Notes: generated from the letters alone by a model not told the origin. DNA of 64,000 bases from Massilia sp. Root418 (GCF_001425265.1 NZ_LMEC01000001.1:186281-250280); one strand, 5' to 3'; counted from the first letter of the stretch, positions 36,085 through 45,681 are shown. Made by a program: numbers and translations.

Positions 36085-36109
36085 TACGCTGAATCTTACG
36101 AGATGAAGA

Positions 36110-36137
36110 AATCCTCGGTTTCCGAGGATTTTTTTTC
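36110..36137 (+). terminator. Rho-independent terminator of csp
   Basis: The stem AATCCTCGG/CCGAGGATT with a TTT loop is followed by about eight T residues. Confidence 0.92.
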
Positions 36138-36140
36138 GTC

Positions 36141-36376
36141 TGTACGTTCCGTGCATGGCGGGTTCACGGCTTCGCCTAACCCGCCCTACGATTCGCAGAA
36201 CCGGTGCTTCGTTTCGTGCATGGCGGGTTACGGCTTCGCCTAACCCGCCCTACGATCCGCAAAACCGGCGCTTTGTTCCGTGCATGGCGGGTTACGGCTT
36301 CGCCTAACCCGCCCTACGATCGCACAACCGGTGCTTCCGTAGGGCGGGTCAGGAGCGTAGCGACGTGACCCGCCGG
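36141..36376. repeat. Palindromic intergenic repeat, copy C, tandem array
   Basis: Three near-identical units of 64-65 bp begin with GTGCATGGCGGG at 36151, 36216 and 36280. Each holds a GGCGGGTTACGGC/GCCTAACCCGCC hairpin. A fourth module at 36339-36376 (GTAGGGCGGGTCA...GTGACCCGCC) closes the array. It fills the gap between the csp terminator and the LysR gene. Confidence 0.88.
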
Positions 36377-36380
36377 GCGG

Positions 36381-37298
36381 TCACGCGGCCGTCTTCTCCT
36401 GGCGCCAGTACCCCGGCTGCGCGTACGTGCGGCGCAGGAAGTCCACGAAGGCCCGTATCCGCAGCGGCAAGTGATTGCGCTGCGCGAACACCGCGTAAAT
36501 GTCGTTGCCCGGCGCCGCATACTCATCGAGCACGGTGCGCAGCCGTCCCGCCTCGATATCGCCCCCCACCTCCCACATAGAGCGCCATGCCAGCCCTTTG
36601 CCCGCCAGCACCCAGTCGTGCAGCACCGCCCCGTCATTGCAGCCCATATTCCCGCCCACCTTCAGCGTCACGATCTTGCCCTCGTGCCGGAAGGTCCAGC
36701 CGCGCTGGGAACCGTCGCTGCTGATGGCCAGGCAGTTGTGCTTGTGCAGCTCGTCCAGCGTACGCGGCGTGCCGTAGCGCTTCAAATAGGCCGGCGTCGC
36801 CACCAATACGCGCTGGTTGTCCGCCAGCTTCACCCCTACCAGGCTGGAATCGGACAGCGAGGCGATGCGGATCGCCACGTCCACGCCTTCCCCGATAATG
36901 TCCACCACGCGGTCGTTCAGGTTCAGCGTGGCGCGTACGTCGCGGTGTTCGGTCAGGAAAGAGGGCAGTAGCGGCGCCACGTGCTGCCGTCCGAAACCGG
37001 CCGGCGCCGACACCAGCAGGTGGCCTGTTGCGCGCGCGCTGCGCTCCGCCACCGCCGCTTCGGCATCTTCCAGCTCGGTCAGGATGCGCTGGCAATCCTC
37101 CAGGAAGGCGGCGCCTTCATTGGTCAGCGCCAGCTTGCGCGTGGTGCGCTGCAGCAGCTTCACGCCGAGCCGCTGCTCCAGCGCATCCAGCCTGCGCCCA
37201 ATAACGGCGGGCGCTATGCCTTCCGCGCGCGCCGCCGCCGAGAGGCTGCCCTTCGCCACCACGTCCACGAAAGTGGAGATCTGTCTGAATTGTCCCAT
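36381..37298 (-). CDS. LysR-family transcriptional regulator
   Basis: A 305-residue LysR protein. The helix-turn-helix is at about 5-62 (GSLSAAARAEGIAPAVIGRR) and the effector domain at about 90-295. It is of the large DsdC/CrgA-like group with RTTRKLALTNEG. It is divergent from malate synthase across 149 bp, so it may control acetate or glyoxylate use, which is inference from position. The window holds no isocitrate lyase to support a full glyoxylate regulon. Confidence 0.87.
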   Translation of the reverse strand: MGQFRQISTFVDVVAKGSLSAAARAEGIAPAVIGRRLDALEQRLGVKLLQRTTRKLALTNEGAAFLEDCQRILTELEDAEAAVAERSARATGHLLVSAPAGFGRQHVAPLLPSFLTEHRDVRATLNLNDRVVDIIGEGVDVAIRIASLSDSSLVGVKLADNQRVLVATPAYLKRYGTPRTLDELHKHNCLAISSDGSQRGWTFRHEGKIVTLKVGGNMGCNDGAVLHDWVLAGKGLAWRSMWEVGGDIEAGRLRTVLDEYAAPGNDIYAVFAQRNHLPLRIRAFVDFLRRTYAQPGYWRQEKTAA

Positions 37299-37447
37299 CG
37301 CTTCCTTAAGCTCACTTGTGCAAAAAACGCATAGATGAAGTGATTTTTAGTCTTGTTTGCATAACTATTTAGTGAATATACTGCAAAAAACATGTAGACG
37401 CCCAGCGCCTATACTGAGGATTCACACTACCCACCATCGGAGATCTC

Positions 37448-39046
37448 ATGACGCAAGCCACCATCACTCTGCCAGCAGGCATGGAAATTACCGGCGCCAT
37501 CAAGCCCGGCTACGAAACCGTACTGACGCCGGATGCGCTGGCCCTGGTTGCCAAGCTGTCGCGCGCCTTCGAGCCGCGCCGCCAGGAGCTGCTGGCGGCC
37601 CGCGTGGCCCGCGCCAAGCGCCTGGATGAAGGCGAGCGTCCTGACTTCCTGAAAGAGACTGCCCACATCCGCGCCGGCGACTGGACCATCGCTCCGATTC
37701 CGAAAGCGCTGGAGTGCCGCCGCGTGGAAATTACCGGCCCGGTGGACCGCAAGATGGTCATCAACGCGCTGAACTCGGGCGCCGACAGCTACATGACCGA
37801 CTTCGAAGACTCGAACACGCCGAACTGGGACAACCAGATCAGCGGCCAGGTCAACATGATGGACGCCGTGCGCAAGACCATCTCGCTGGAACAGAACGGC
37901 AAATCGTACAAGCTGAACGACAAGACCGCCACCCTGGTGGTGCGTCCGCGCGGCTGGCACCTGGACGAAAAGCACGTGCTGGTAGACGGCAAGCGCATCT
38001 CGGGCGGCATCTTCGATTTCGCGCTGTTCATGATCCACAACGCGAAAGAGCAGCTGGCGCGCGGCGCCGGCCCATACTTCTACCTGCCGAAGATGGAATC
38101 GCACCTGGAGGCGCGCCTGTGGAACGACATCTTCGTGATGACCCAGGACGCTTTGGGCATTCCGCAGGGCACCATCAAGGCCACCGTACTGATCGAAACC
38201 ATCCTGGCTGCCTTCGAGATGGATGAAATCCTGTACGAACTGCGCGAGCATAGCTCGGGCCTGAACGCCGGCCGCTGGGACTACATCTTCTCCTGCATCA
38301 AGAAGTTCAAGCTGGACAAGGACTTCTGCCTGGCCGACCGCGCCAAGGTGACCATGACCGCGCCGTTCATGCGTGCTTACGCGCTGCTGCTGCTGAAGAC
38401 CTGCCACAAGCGCAACGCGCCTGCCATCGGCGGCATGGCCGCGCTGATCCCGATTAAGAACGATCCGGAAAAGAACGAAGTGGCCATGGGCGGCGTGCGC
38501 AACGACAAGGCGCGCGATGCCACCGACGGCTACGACGGCGGCTGGGTTGCGCACCCGGGCCTGGTAGACTTGGCCATGGGCGAGTTCACCAAGGTGCTGG
38601 GCGACGCGCCCAACCAGATCAGCAAGCAGCGTCCGGACGTGGAAGTGAGCGCCGCCGATTTGCTGAACTTCCAGCCGGAAGCGCCGATCACCGAAGCGGG
38701 CTTGCGCTACAACATCAACGTCGGCATCCACTACCTGGGCAGCTGGCTGGGCGGTAACGGCTGCGTGCCGATCCACAACCTGATGGAAGACGCGGCCACC
38801 GCCGAGATCAGCCGTTCGCAAGTGTGGCAGTGGATCCGCTCGACCAAGGGGAACCTGGAAGACGGCCGCAAAGTGACCGCGGAGATGGTACGCGCCATGA
38901 TCACCGAGGAATTGCCGAAGGTGAAAGCCTCGGCGCCGGATGGCAGCAGCATGAACTACGAACGCGCCGCCGAGATCTTCGAAGAGATGTCGACCGCGAC
39001 CGCGTTTGCAGAGTTCCTGACTTTGCCGCTGTACGAGGAAATCTAA
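37448..39046 (+). CDS. aceB: Malate synthase A
   Basis: A 532-residue cytoplasmic enzyme that condenses glyoxylate with acetyl-CoA to malate in the glyoxylate bypass. Conserved segments are [62 protein letters not shown] and [30 protein letters not shown]. The length matches E. coli AceB at 533. AceA is not adjacent. The divergent LysR gene is a candidate regulator. Confidence 0.97.
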   Translation: MTQATITLPAGMEITGAIKPGYETVLTPDALALVAKLSRAFEPRRQELLAARVARAKRLDEGERPDFLKETAHIRAGDWTIAPIPKALECRRVEITGPVDRKMVINALNSGADSYMTDFEDSNTPNWDNQISGQVNMMDAVRKTISLEQNGKSYKLNDKTATLVVRPRGWHLDEKHVLVDGKRISGGIFDFALFMIHNAKEQLARGAGPYFYLPKMESHLEARLWNDIFVMTQDALGIPQGTIKATVLIETILAAFEMDEILYELREHSSGLNAGRWDYIFSCIKKFKLDKDFCLADRAKVTMTAPFMRAYALLLLKTCHKRNAPAIGGMAALIPIKNDPEKNEVAMGGVRNDKARDATDGYDGGWVAHPGLVDLAMGEFTKVLGDAPNQISKQRPDVEVSAADLLNFQPEAPITEAGLRYNINVGIHYLGSWLGGNGCVPIHNLMEDAATAEISRSQVWQWIRSTKGNLEDGRKVTAEMVRAMITEELPKVKASAPDGSSMNYERAAEIFEEMSTATAFAEFLTLPLYEEI

Positions 39047-39049
39047 AGG

Positions 39050-39202
39050 CCGGCGGGTTACGCCGTTCCGGCTAACCCGCCCTACGATTGCGGCATATTC
39101 CGGCATATTCGGGCATATTCCGGCGTGTCCCGGCGTGTCTGGCGTGTCTGGCGTGTCTGGCGTAGGGCGGGTTAGCGGGGCATGCCCCGCGTAACCCGCC
39201 AG
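39050..39202. repeat. Palindromic intergenic repeat, copy D, with short tandem repeats
   Basis: Outer arms GGCGGGTTACG...CTAACCCGCC (39055-39082) and GTAGGGCGGGTTAG...CGTAACCCGCC (39163-39200) flank a minisatellite. The minisatellite is three perfect 10-bp CGGCATATTC-type units at 39091-39120, then about four CGGCGTGTC/T units at 39121-39160. Confidence 0.85.
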
Positions 39203-39204
39203 CG

Positions 39205-39855
39205 TCACGGCGCCTTGCGCTGCGCCAGCGCAGGCCGATCCAGGAAGGCCTGCAACGCCGCCTCGTCGATGCGGTTTCCCTCCAGGCGCCACAGCAGCGA
39301 ATCGACCCGGTCCGCGCCCCAGAAGAACTCCCTCTCATATTCAAACGTCGGCACGCCGAACACGCCTGCCGCGATGGCCTGCTCGGTCGCGCCCGCCAGT
39401 GCCTGTTTCACTTCCGGCGTCGTGGCAGCGCCCACCAGCGCCTTGCCGTCCAGCCCGCATTCATCCGCCAGCCCAGCCAGCACAGCCATGTCCGACACGT
39501 CCGCGCCGCGCTCCCAGCAAGCCGCGTACATCGCCACCACAAAACGCTTGCGCGCCGCCGCGTCGACGATCGCCGTACTCATGCGCAGGGCGGGCAGGGG
39601 GTTGAAGGGATGGCCGGGCGGCCCGATGAAGCGCAGTCCCTTTGCCGCCGCCAGCCGCATCACATCGCGGAAGGTGTGCACGCGCTTGGCCGGAATCTCG
39701 GCCGGGCCTTTCTGGCCGTGCGCATTGAGCATGGCCGCAAACAGCACCGGCACGAACTCCACCGTGCAGTCCGCCGCCTCAATGCGGCCAATTTCCTTGG
39801 TGGCCAGCCACGCGAACGGGCTGATCGGATCGAAATAGCATGTGACGCGCTTCAT
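39205..39855 (-). CDS. 2-hydroxychromene-2-carboxylate isomerase-like (DsbA-fold, GST kappa type)
   Basis: A 216-residue thioredoxin-like protein. The N-terminus YFDPISPFAWLA is the HCCA isomerase/GST-kappa signature, with a Ser in place of the DsbA CxxC. The C-terminal GVFGVPTFEYEREFFWGADR is the cis-Pro region. Family members isomerise 2-hydroxychromene-2-carboxylate in naphthalene breakdown, but this orphan copy next to glyoxalase II more likely acts on another glutathione-linked substrate. It starts 10 bp after gloB. Confidence 0.87.
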   Translation of the reverse strand: MKRVTCYFDPISPFAWLATKEIGRIEAADCTVEFVPVLFAAMLNAHGQKGPAEIPAKRVHTFRDVMRLAAAKGLRFIGPPGHPFNPLPALRMSTAIVDAAARKRFVVAMYAACWERGADVSDMAVLAGLADECGLDGKALVGAATTPEVKQALAGATEQAIAAGVFGVPTFEYEREFFWGADRVDSLLWRLEGNRIDEAALQAFLDRPALAQRKAP

Positions 39856-39865
39856 CTGGCCTCGC

Positions 39866-40657
39866 TTAGAAAGTGTTTTTCCATTGCCGCAGGGCCGCGA
39901 ACACGGCCACCGGCGCTTCGCCGCCTTGCAGTTTGCCCGCCGCCACCAGTTGCGCGGCGATCTGCGGTTCGGCATACCGCAGGAAGGGATTGGTTTCGCG
40001 CTCCACGCCGACGGTGCTCGGCACGGTGGGCACGCCGCGCGCGCGCTTGGCCGTGTCCGCCGCCACGCGCGCCTGCAGCGCCGCGTTGCCCGGATCGACC
40101 GCGCTGGCGAAGCGCAGGTTGGACAGCGTGTACTCGTGCGCGCAGAACACCTTGGTGTCCGCGGGCAGGGCGGCCAGCTTGTCCAGCGAATTTGCCATCT
40201 GCGCCGGCGTCCCCTCGAACAGGCGCCCGCAGCCGCCGGCAAACAAGGTGTCGCCGCAGAACAGCCAGGGCTCGCCGTCCGGGCGTACGTAAGCGATGTG
40301 GCCCAGCGTGTGCCCCGGCACCTCCAGTACCGACAGCCGCAGGTCCAGCCCAGGCACGTCCACCGTGTCGCCCTCGGACAGCGGCCTGGTGACCGTGGCG
40401 ATGCCGTCATTGCGCGGGCCGTACACGGGCACCGCGTAATGCTGTAATAATGCTGGGACACCGCCTGTATGGTCAGCGTGGTGGTGGGTGAGTAGAATGG
40501 TGGTCAGGGTCAGCCCATGGGCCTTCAGTGCGGCCAGGATGGGTTGCGCATCGCCGGGGTCGACCACGGCGGCGTTGGCACCGTCATGAATGAGCCAGAG
40601 GTAATTGTCATTGAATGCGGGAACGGTCAGGACGGCAAGCGTGCGGTCAGTGGTCAT
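39866..40657 (-). CDS. gloB: Hydroxyacylglutathione hydrolase (glyoxalase II)
   Basis: A 263-residue metallo-beta-lactamase-fold thioesterase that hydrolyses S-lactoylglutathione to lactate and glutathione. The metal motif is [10 protein letters not shown]. Other ligands lie in [27 protein letters not shown] and [17 protein letters not shown] 40657 begins [16 protein letters not shown] longer frame would overlap the divergent methyltransferase gene and was rejected. The next gene is the HCCA isomerase-like protein, so both may handle glutathione adducts. Confidence 0.95.
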   Translation of the reverse strand: MTTDRTLAVLTVPAFNDNYLWLIHDGANAAVVDPGDAQPILAALKAHGLTLTTILLTHHHADHTGGVPALLQHYAVPVYGPRNDGIATVTRPLSEGDTVDVPGLDLRLSVLEVPGHTLGHIAYVRPDGEPWLFCGDTLFAGGCGRLFEGTPAQMANSLDKLAALPADTKVFCAHEYTLSNLRFASAVDPGNAALQARVAADTAKRARGVPTVPSTVGVERETNPFLRYAEPQIAAQLVAAGKLQGGEAPVAVFAALRQWKNTF

Positions 40658-40671
40658 AGAGAAAGAGCGGC

Positions 40672-41460
40672 ATGGATAGCGCAGCATCCGAAAAATCCAT
40701 TATAGCGCTGGACGGCTGGCTGCAAACGCCACCGGGCGCCTACGTGCGCGCCTGGGAGCAGGCGCGCCTGGACGAGCTCACCGCCGACATCTTCGGCTTC
40801 AACGCTGTGCAGATCGGCTTGCCCCAGATCGACACCCTGGCGGCCAACCGCATGCCGCGCAAATGGCTGGCCGACACGCGGCCGCGTCCGCTGCGCATGG
40901 CCAACGGCAGCGAGCTGCGCCAGGTGGCCGTCACGCTCGATTACGCCGAGCTGCCGTTCGCCTCCCAAAGCCTGGACCTGGTGGTGCTGCCGCACGTGCT
41001 GGAGTACGCCGCCGAGCCGCACCAGGTACTGCGCGAAGTGGAGCGCGTGCTGCGGCCGGAGGCCCAGCTGATCATCTGCGGCTTCAATCCGGCCAGCCTG
41101 TGGGGCTTGCGGCACGTGACCGCGCGCATCACGGGCAACCATTTCCTGCCGCGCGACGGTGAATTCATCTCTATGCCGCGCCTGAAAGACTGGTTAAAAT
41201 TATTGAATCTGGGCGCAACGCAAAGCCATTTCGGCTGCTACGCGCCCGCTTGCCGCACCGACAAATGGCTGCAGCGCTACGCCTTCATGGACAAGGTGGG
41301 GAAGCGCTCGTGGCCGTATTTCGGCGCGGTATACATGGTGCAGGCGGTCAAGCGCGTCAAAGGCATGCACCTGATCGGTCCGGCATGGACCAAAAAATCG
41401 GCCCCTGCCCCGGCGGGCGTGCCGGCAACGAACAAAAGGCGGGAACAGCAGGATGGATAA
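40672..41460 (+). CDS. Class I SAM-dependent methyltransferase
   Basis: A 262-residue methyltransferase of the Methyltransf_11 type. The core includes [28 protein letters not shown] and [19 protein letters not shown]. It lacks a strongly typical GxGxG, having instead [11 protein letters not shown]. It is divergent from gloB by 14 bp and overlaps rnhA by 8 bp. This gloB/methyltransferase-rnhA-dnaQ order is common in betaproteobacteria. The substrate is unknown. Confidence 0.87.
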   Translation: MDSAASEKSIIALDGWLQTPPGAYVRAWEQARLDELTADIFGFNAVQIGLPQIDTLAANRMPRKWLADTRPRPLRMANGSELRQVAVTLDYAELPFASQSLDLVVLPHVLEYAAEPHQVLREVERVLRPEAQLIICGFNPASLWGLRHVTARITGNHFLPRDGEFISMPRLKDWLKLLNLGATQSHFGCYAPACRTDKWLQRYAFMDKVGKRSWPYFGAVYMVQAVKRVKGMHLIGPAWTKKSAPAPAGVPATNKRREQQDG

Positions 41461-41890
41461 GGTTGAGATTTTTACCGACGGCGCATGCAAGGGCAATCCC
41501 GGTACGGGTGGCTGGGGTGCATGGCTGCGCGCCGACGGCGCCGAGAAGGAAATGTTTGGCGGCGAACTGAATACGACCAACAACCGCATGGAATTGCGCG
41601 CCGTGATTGAGTCGCTGAATGCGCTCAAGCGGCCGTGCGAAGTGGTGCTGCACACGGACAGCCAGTACGTGCAGAAGGGCATCAGCGAGTGGATACACGG
41701 CTGGAAGAAGCGCGGCTGGATGACGTCGGCCAAGGAGCCGGTGAAGAACGCCGACCTGTGGCAGGCGCTGGACCAGGCGCAATCGGTGCATAAGGTGGAC
41801 TGGCGCTGGGTGCGCGGCCACAACGGCCACCCCGGCAACGAACGGGCCGACCAGCTGGCCAACAAAGGCGTGGACTCGGTCCGCCGATAA
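41453..41890 (+). CDS. rnhA: Ribonuclease HI
   Basis: A 145-residue enzyme that cuts RNA in RNA-DNA hybrids. The catalytic acids are Asp9 ([11 protein letters not shown]), Glu47 (NNRMELRAV), Asp69 (HTDSQYV) and a late Asp in [10 protein letters not shown]. The handle region [10 protein letters not shown] is present. It overlaps the methyltransferase gene by 8 bp and precedes dnaQ by 79 bp, so it is probably cotranscribed with at least the former. Confidence 0.97.
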   Translation: MDKVEIFTDGACKGNPGTGGWGAWLRADGAEKEMFGGELNTTNNRMELRAVIESLNALKRPCEVVLHTDSQYVQKGISEWIHGWKKRGWMTSAKEPVKNADLWQALDQAQSVHKVDWRWVRGHNGHPGNERADQLANKGVDSVRR

Positions 41891-41969
41891 GCCGGCTTGC
41901 CAATCCGCTCCGCCCGGCCGGGCTTTGTTATACTGCCCGGCTTGCTCCTAGTCTTTCCTGAAGAAATCC

Positions 41970-42683
41970 ATGCGTCAAATCGTTCTCGATACTGAAACCA
42001 CCGGCATCAACCCCAAACTGGGCAACCGCGTCATTGAAATCGGCTGCGTCGAGCTGGTCAACCGCATGCTGACGGGGAATAACTTCCATGTCTACATCAA
42101 TCCGGAGCGGGAGTCGGAAGAGGGCGCGCTGAACGTCCACGGCCTGACCACCGAGTTTCTGCGTGACAAGCCGCGTTTCTTCGAGATCGCCGACAAGTTC
42201 CGCGACTACATCCAGGGCGCCGAGCTGATCATCCACAATGCGCCGTTCGACATGGGCTTCCTGAACCACGAGTTCCGCATGCTCAACATGCCGCCGGTGG
42301 ACGACCACATTAACGGCGTGATCGATACGCTGGCGGTCGCCAAGGAAATGCGGCCCGGCAAGCGCAACTCGCTGGACGCGCTGTGCGACTTCTTCGGCAT
42401 CTCCAACGCGCACCGCAAGCTGCACGGCGCGCTGCTCGATGCCGAGCTGCTGGCGGACGTCTACCTGTCAATGACGCGCGGCCAGAACAGCCTGGGCATG
42501 GACGAGGAAGAAGAAGTGCAGGTTGGGGGCGTGCTGCTGGAGCCGGTGCCGCTGGCCGACATCATCGTGCTGGCGGCCGACGACGAGGAGCTGGCTGCGC
42601 ACGAGGACACCTTGAACGGCCTGGACAAGGCCGTCAAAGGCGCCTGCATCTGGCGCGCCGCGCTGGCGGTTCCCGCAGCGTAA
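41970..42683 (+). CDS. dnaQ: DNA polymerase III epsilon subunit (3'-5' proofreading exonuclease)
   Basis: A 237-residue DnaQ exonuclease. Exo I is LDTETTG (Asp7, Glu9), exo II lies in IIHNAPFDMGFLNHE and exo III in HGALLDAELLADVYL. The C-terminal 50 residues are a linker plus the alpha-binding tail. It proofreads within the replicase core. It is followed by a tRNA-Val gene with its own promoter. Confidence 0.96.
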   Translation: MRQIVLDTETTGINPKLGNRVIEIGCVELVNRMLTGNNFHVYINPERESEEGALNVHGLTTEFLRDKPRFFEIADKFRDYIQGAELIIHNAPFDMGFLNHEFRMLNMPPVDDHINGVIDTLAVAKEMRPGKRNSLDALCDFFGISNAHRKLHGALLDAELLADVYLSMTRGQNSLGMDEEEEVQVGGVLLEPVPLADIIVLAADDEELAAHEDTLNGLDKAVKGACIWRAALAVPAA

Positions 42684-42702
42684 GAATTTTCGCGTTTGCC
42701 CT

Positions 42703-42730
42703 TTTACAAACGCGATCGGTGCGCTATAAT
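42703..42730 (+). promoter_or_regulatory. Sigma-70 promoter of the tRNA-Val gene
   Basis: TTTACA (42703-42708) and TATAAT (42725-42730) are separated by 16 bp, 13-14 bp before the tRNA. A GC-rich discriminator follows, typical of stable-RNA promoters. Confidence 0.88.
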
Positions 42731-42743
42731 GCTCGCACTCAAC

Positions 42744-42818
42744 GGGAGGTTAGCTCAGGGGTAGAGCACTGCATTCACACTGCAGGGGTCGCAAGTTCGA
42801 AACTTGCACTTCCCACCA
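42744..42818 (+). tRNA. tRNA-Val (anticodon CAC)
   Basis: A 75-nt cloverleaf with encoded CCA. The acceptor stem GGGAGGT pairs with ACTTCCC, the D-arm is GCTC-AGGGGTA-GAGC, and the anticodon stem is CTGCA/TGCAG. The loop TTCACAC puts anticodon CAC at 42776-42778, and the T-arm is GCAAG-TTCGAAA-CTTGC. It reads GTG valine codons, which are frequent in this high-GC genome. Confidence 0.97.
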
Positions 42819-42843
42819 GGATTACACTGCGAAATCAGGCAGT

Positions 42844-42882
42844 TAAAAAAAGCCGGCTCATTGCGAAGTCGGCTTTTTTTTT
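42844..42882 (+). terminator. Rho-independent terminator after tRNA-Val
   Basis: The stem AAAAGCCG/CGGCTTTT is followed by a T run. It may work in both directions and also end the convergent PEP-CTERM gene. Confidence 0.85.
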
Positions 42883-42923
42883 CGCCGGTGTCATGTGCGG
42901 GTGTAATCTCATCCAGTCTCTCT

Positions 42924-43655
42924 TTATGCGGCGGGTCCAGGCTTGCGGCGCCGCACCGCGCCGGCAAGCACCGCAACGCCGGCCAACATCATTGCGTAGC
43001 TGTGCGGTTCAGGCACCGGCAAGAGCGCGGTCGCGGCGGTGGTCTTGATCAGAATTTCCAGCTCGCCGAAGCCTTCGTTCGACGTGGCGAAGTAACCGCC
43101 GAGCGGCAGGCTCGCCAAGCCGCCATCGTTCACCACGGTGCTGGTCGAGCGCAACTCGCCACCCATATACAGGTTCATCACGATCTCGGTGCGGGCGCTG
43201 CCTACGCCGGCATGCGCGACGTCGCTGAAGGTGACGCCCTGGACGTTCACCATGGTGTACTGCGATGCAAAGTAGGAGTAGCTCAGGCGCGTTATGCCGA
43301 ACAGCGCACTGTCCGGCAGCGTCGCGCTGGCGGAACTGGCCAGCGCGAACGGCTCCACCGTGTTGTGGATTTCACCGAAGTCGAGCACCATGCCGTGCGA
43401 GCCCAGCTGGTCATACTGCGATTGCCAGTGCCACGTAGCGTCGCGCCAGGCGGCGGCAGTGGATGTGCTCGATGGGCCTGGATTGAGCCAGACACCCGCC
43501 ACGGCGCCGTCCTCGGCGTTAAGGTCGTCCCACGTGATAGAGAGGTTGTTCAGGCTGGCGGTGGCGCGCGCGTTGTGCGGATCGGCGTGGGCCGAAGGCA
43601 TGCACAATAGCAGCGACAGTGCGGTTAACGCGGGTAAGGCATGAAGGCTTTTCAT
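42924..43655 (-). CDS. PEP-CTERM exosortase-substrate protein
   Basis: A 243-residue exported protein. The signal peptide ends near residue 24 (MPSAHADP). The body is a predicted beta-rich domain without a recognised name. The C-terminus VPEPHSYAMMLAGVAVLAGAVRRRK is the tripartite PEP-CTERM signal of PEP motif, helix and Arg cluster. In the family, exosortase (EpsH/XrtA type) cleaves it and sends the protein to the surface or matrix. No exosortase is in the window. A second PEP-CTERM gene lies just upstream. Confidence 0.9.
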   Translation of the reverse strand: MKSLHALPALTALSLLLCMPSAHADPHNARATASLNNLSITWDDLNAEDGAVAGVWLNPGPSSTSTAAAWRDATWHWQSQYDQLGSHGMVLDFGEIHNTVEPFALASSASATLPDSALFGITRLSYSYFASQYTMVNVQGVTFSDVAHAGVGSARTEIVMNLYMGGELRSTSTVVNDGGLASLPLGGYFATSNEGFGELEILIKTTAATALLPVPEPHSYAMMLAGVAVLAGAVRRRKPGPAA

Positions 43656-43709
43656 ATGACGCCCTATGGTAAGGTTTAGGGAGTTTGTCCGGAAGTGAAC
43701 GTGGCCAGT

Positions 43710-44783
43710 TCATCTAACGCCATATCGGCGGCGGCCCACCCAGCCCACCAGGCCCAGGCCCGCCAGCAGCATGCCGTAGGTTGCGGGTTCCGGCACGGGT
43801 GACGGAATCATCAGGGCGAGCGAGCAACCGAGATCGCCGCAGATTTCCGTCCCGACCGTGCCGTTGTCGCCGATGGCGAAAACCTGGGTGAGCGTGGCGC
43901 CGGTTGATTGCGCCACTTCGAGGCTAAGGTCCACTACCTGGCCCAGCTTGTTGTACAGCAGGAAGCCGTCATTCGACTCGCCGAGTATGGTGCCGGTACT
44001 GTTCATGTCGGCCACGGAGCGTGTGAAAATCCCGCTCAGGTCGGTTGTCACTCCGTCGTGGTAAAGAAAGCTCTTGGTCGTCCCATTGGGGAGGTACGCC
44101 GTGCCGAGCACCGAACCGTCCGCGCTGACGCTCAAAGCGGCGCTGGACGTTGCGCCCTCGGGCACGCCGAGATCGGTCATGACACCGTCCTGATAAATGA
44201 AGGCATGCGTGGCGAAATAGTTCTCGCCCACGTGTGAATTCCCGACAATCACGCCCGCGTCGTTGATGTCGGTGGCAAACGAGTCGCGGCCGCCCAGGGT
44301 GCCCAGTTCGGTTGCTGCGCCATTGCTGTACACCATGGCACGGTAGCTGAACACGTCGGTATTCATGGCGTAGCCCACGGCCACGCCGTGGTTGTTGATG
44401 GCAAGCGCCGTGGAGGAACGGCCGTCGTTGAGCAACGTGGTCGTCTGTCCATTGGCCAGCAGTGCGGCCACCCCGCCTGGCGCTGTGCCTGCCATGACGC
44501 CGGCATTGTTGATGTCATGGATATTGGCGAGCTGGCTTGCTAGATAAGCGGCCTGGTGGTTCTGATAGAGAAAAGAGCTGCCTGGAAATTCCGGCCCAAA
44601 GCTCACATACCCCGTCACCTGGTTGCTGTTGTTGATGGCGGAGATCGTGCCACCGGAACTGTACTGCCAATCCGTCATGATGTTGAGGTAGTTGAACGTG
44701 TACGGGCCGGCGTGGGCCACCGCCGGCAATAACAGGGCCAGTGCTACCGCTTGCGCACGTGCGACGCATCTTGCAAGTGTCAT
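43710..44783 (-). CDS. PEP-CTERM protein with HAF-type repeats
   Basis: A 357-residue exported protein. The signal peptide is at about 1-25 (LLLPAVAHAGP). The body is made of about seven HAF-like repeats with cores such as ATDINDAGVIVGNS, ALAINNHGVAVGYA and HAFIYQDGVMTDLG, which likely build a beta-propeller-like surface domain. The C-terminus VPEPATYGMLLAGLGLVGWVGRRR is a PEP-CTERM sorting signal. The start at 44783 has AGGAG 6 nt upstream, while the ATG at 44789 would sit right on that site. A remnant of a related gene is at 47743. Confidence 0.92.
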   Translation of the reverse strand: MTLARCVARAQAVALALLLPAVAHAGPYTFNYLNIMTDWQYSSGGTISAINNSNQVTGYVSFGPEFPGSSFLYQNHQAAYLASQLANIHDINNAGVMAGTAPGGVAALLANGQTTTLLNDGRSSTALAINNHGVAVGYAMNTDVFSYRAMVYSNGAATELGTLGGRDSFATDINDAGVIVGNSHVGENYFATHAFIYQDGVMTDLGVPEGATSSAALSVSADGSVLGTAYLPNGTTKSFLYHDGVTTDLSGIFTRSVADMNSTGTILGESNDGFLLYNKLGQVVDLSLEVAQSTGATLTQVFAIGDNGTVGTEICGDLGCSLALMIPSPVPEPATYGMLLAGLGLVGWVGRRRYGVR

Positions 44784-44987
44784 GTCCATCTCCTGTTCAG
44801 GGTTCCCCTTGCGGGTGGACAGGCAATAGTAGCGGGCCGGAGATGCGCATGACTGCTTTGTTGCGCGCTATTGTTGTTTATTTGCTTTGTGATTTTCTGT
44901 GATAAGTGCGTGGCACGAACAGTGTTAATGAGCCTGCCCGCCCGGGCGCCTTCCCTGCCATTTCGAGGTTCGGGTGTAAATTGGCAC

Positions 44988-45002
44988 TAGACGACTGGTC
45001 TA
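44988..45002 (+). promoter_or_regulatory. NemR-like operator upstream of the tetR gene
   Basis: TAGACGACTGGTCTA is an inverted repeat with TAGAC/GTCTA half-sites. It lies 22 bp before the TetR start and overlaps a possible -10 (TCTAAT). The same site with one base changed occurs before the DJ-1 gene at 45682. It resembles the E. coli NemR box TAGACC-N4-GGTCTA. Confidence 0.75.
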
Positions 45003-45023
45003 ATTTAACTTATAGTGGCAGTC

Positions 45024-45632
45024 ATGAGCACAACAACACCCGCCGACACGAGCGAAGTTCGCGACCACATCCTTGCTACGGGCCAGCGCCTCATGGCGGG
45101 GAGGGGTTACTCGGCTGTCGGTTTGAATGAGATTCTGACGAGCGCCGGCGTGCCGAAGGGCTCCTTTTATCACTACTTCAGTTCCAAGGACGCGTTTGGC
45201 GAGGCCTTGCTGCACAGTTACTTCGACGATTATCTGGCGGAGATAGACGCAACGCTGGCTCAGCCGGGGCAGTCCATGGCGCAGCGCCTTATCAGCTACT
45301 TTGAGGCGTGGCGCGACAACCAGTCCTTTCTTGACTGCCAGGGCAAATGCCTGGCGGTGAAAATGGCGGCCGAAGTGGCGGACCTTTCGGAGGCGATGCG
45401 CCTTGCCATGAAGCGCGGCACCTCCGGCATTGTCAGCCGGCTGACGAAGGCGATCGAAGGCGGTGTGGCAGAGGGCTCGCTGGCGATTGATGGCGATGCC
45501 GGTAGTACGGCACAAAGCTTGTACCAGCTATGGCTGGGATCGAGCGTGATGGTCAAGGTAGAGCGTGATGGGGCACCGTTCGACACCGCGATGCGGACGA
45601 CGCGCCAAATTCTCCACCTGCCACCCGAGTAG
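45024..45632 (+). CDS. TetR-family repressor, NemR-like
   Basis: A 202-residue regulator. The N-terminal helix-turn-helix is GLNEILTSAGVPKGSFYHYFSSKDAFGEAL. The C-terminal domain has Cys105 and Cys109 in SFLDCQGKCLAVKMAAEV, close to the position of the electrophile-sensing Cys106 of E. coli NemR. ATG 45024 is preferred over a GTG at 45015. Matching operators before this gene and before the DJ-1 gene suggest that it represses both and is released by reactive electrophiles such as methylglyoxal or quinones. The sensing mechanism is inference. Confidence 0.87.
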   Translation: MSTTTPADTSEVRDHILATGQRLMAGRGYSAVGLNEILTSAGVPKGSFYHYFSSKDAFGEALLHSYFDDYLAEIDATLAQPGQSMAQRLISYFEAWRDNQSFLDCQGKCLAVKMAAEVADLSEAMRLAMKRGTSGIVSRLTKAIEGGVAEGSLAIDGDAGSTAQSLYQLWLGSSVMVKVERDGAPFDTAMRTTRQILHLPPE

Positions 45633-45642
45633 CGCAGCAAAC

Positions 45643-45670
45643 AGGCATTTCGGCAGGGATGCCTTTTTTT
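45643..45670 (+). terminator. Rho-independent terminator of the tetR gene
   Basis: The stem AGGCAT/ATGCCT is followed by seven T residues. The T run merges into a possible -35 (TTGACC) of the next promoter. Confidence 0.75.
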
Positions 45671-45681
45671 GACCGTATAGC

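Noticed and set aside
36141..36376. A CRISPR array after csp
   Set aside because: The spacers between conserved arms are themselves near-identical, so this is a tandem repeat of a palindromic element.
40658..40687. A longer gloB start at 40687
   Set aside because: It would overlap the divergent methyltransferase gene, and conserved glyoxalase II sequence begins after ATG 40657.
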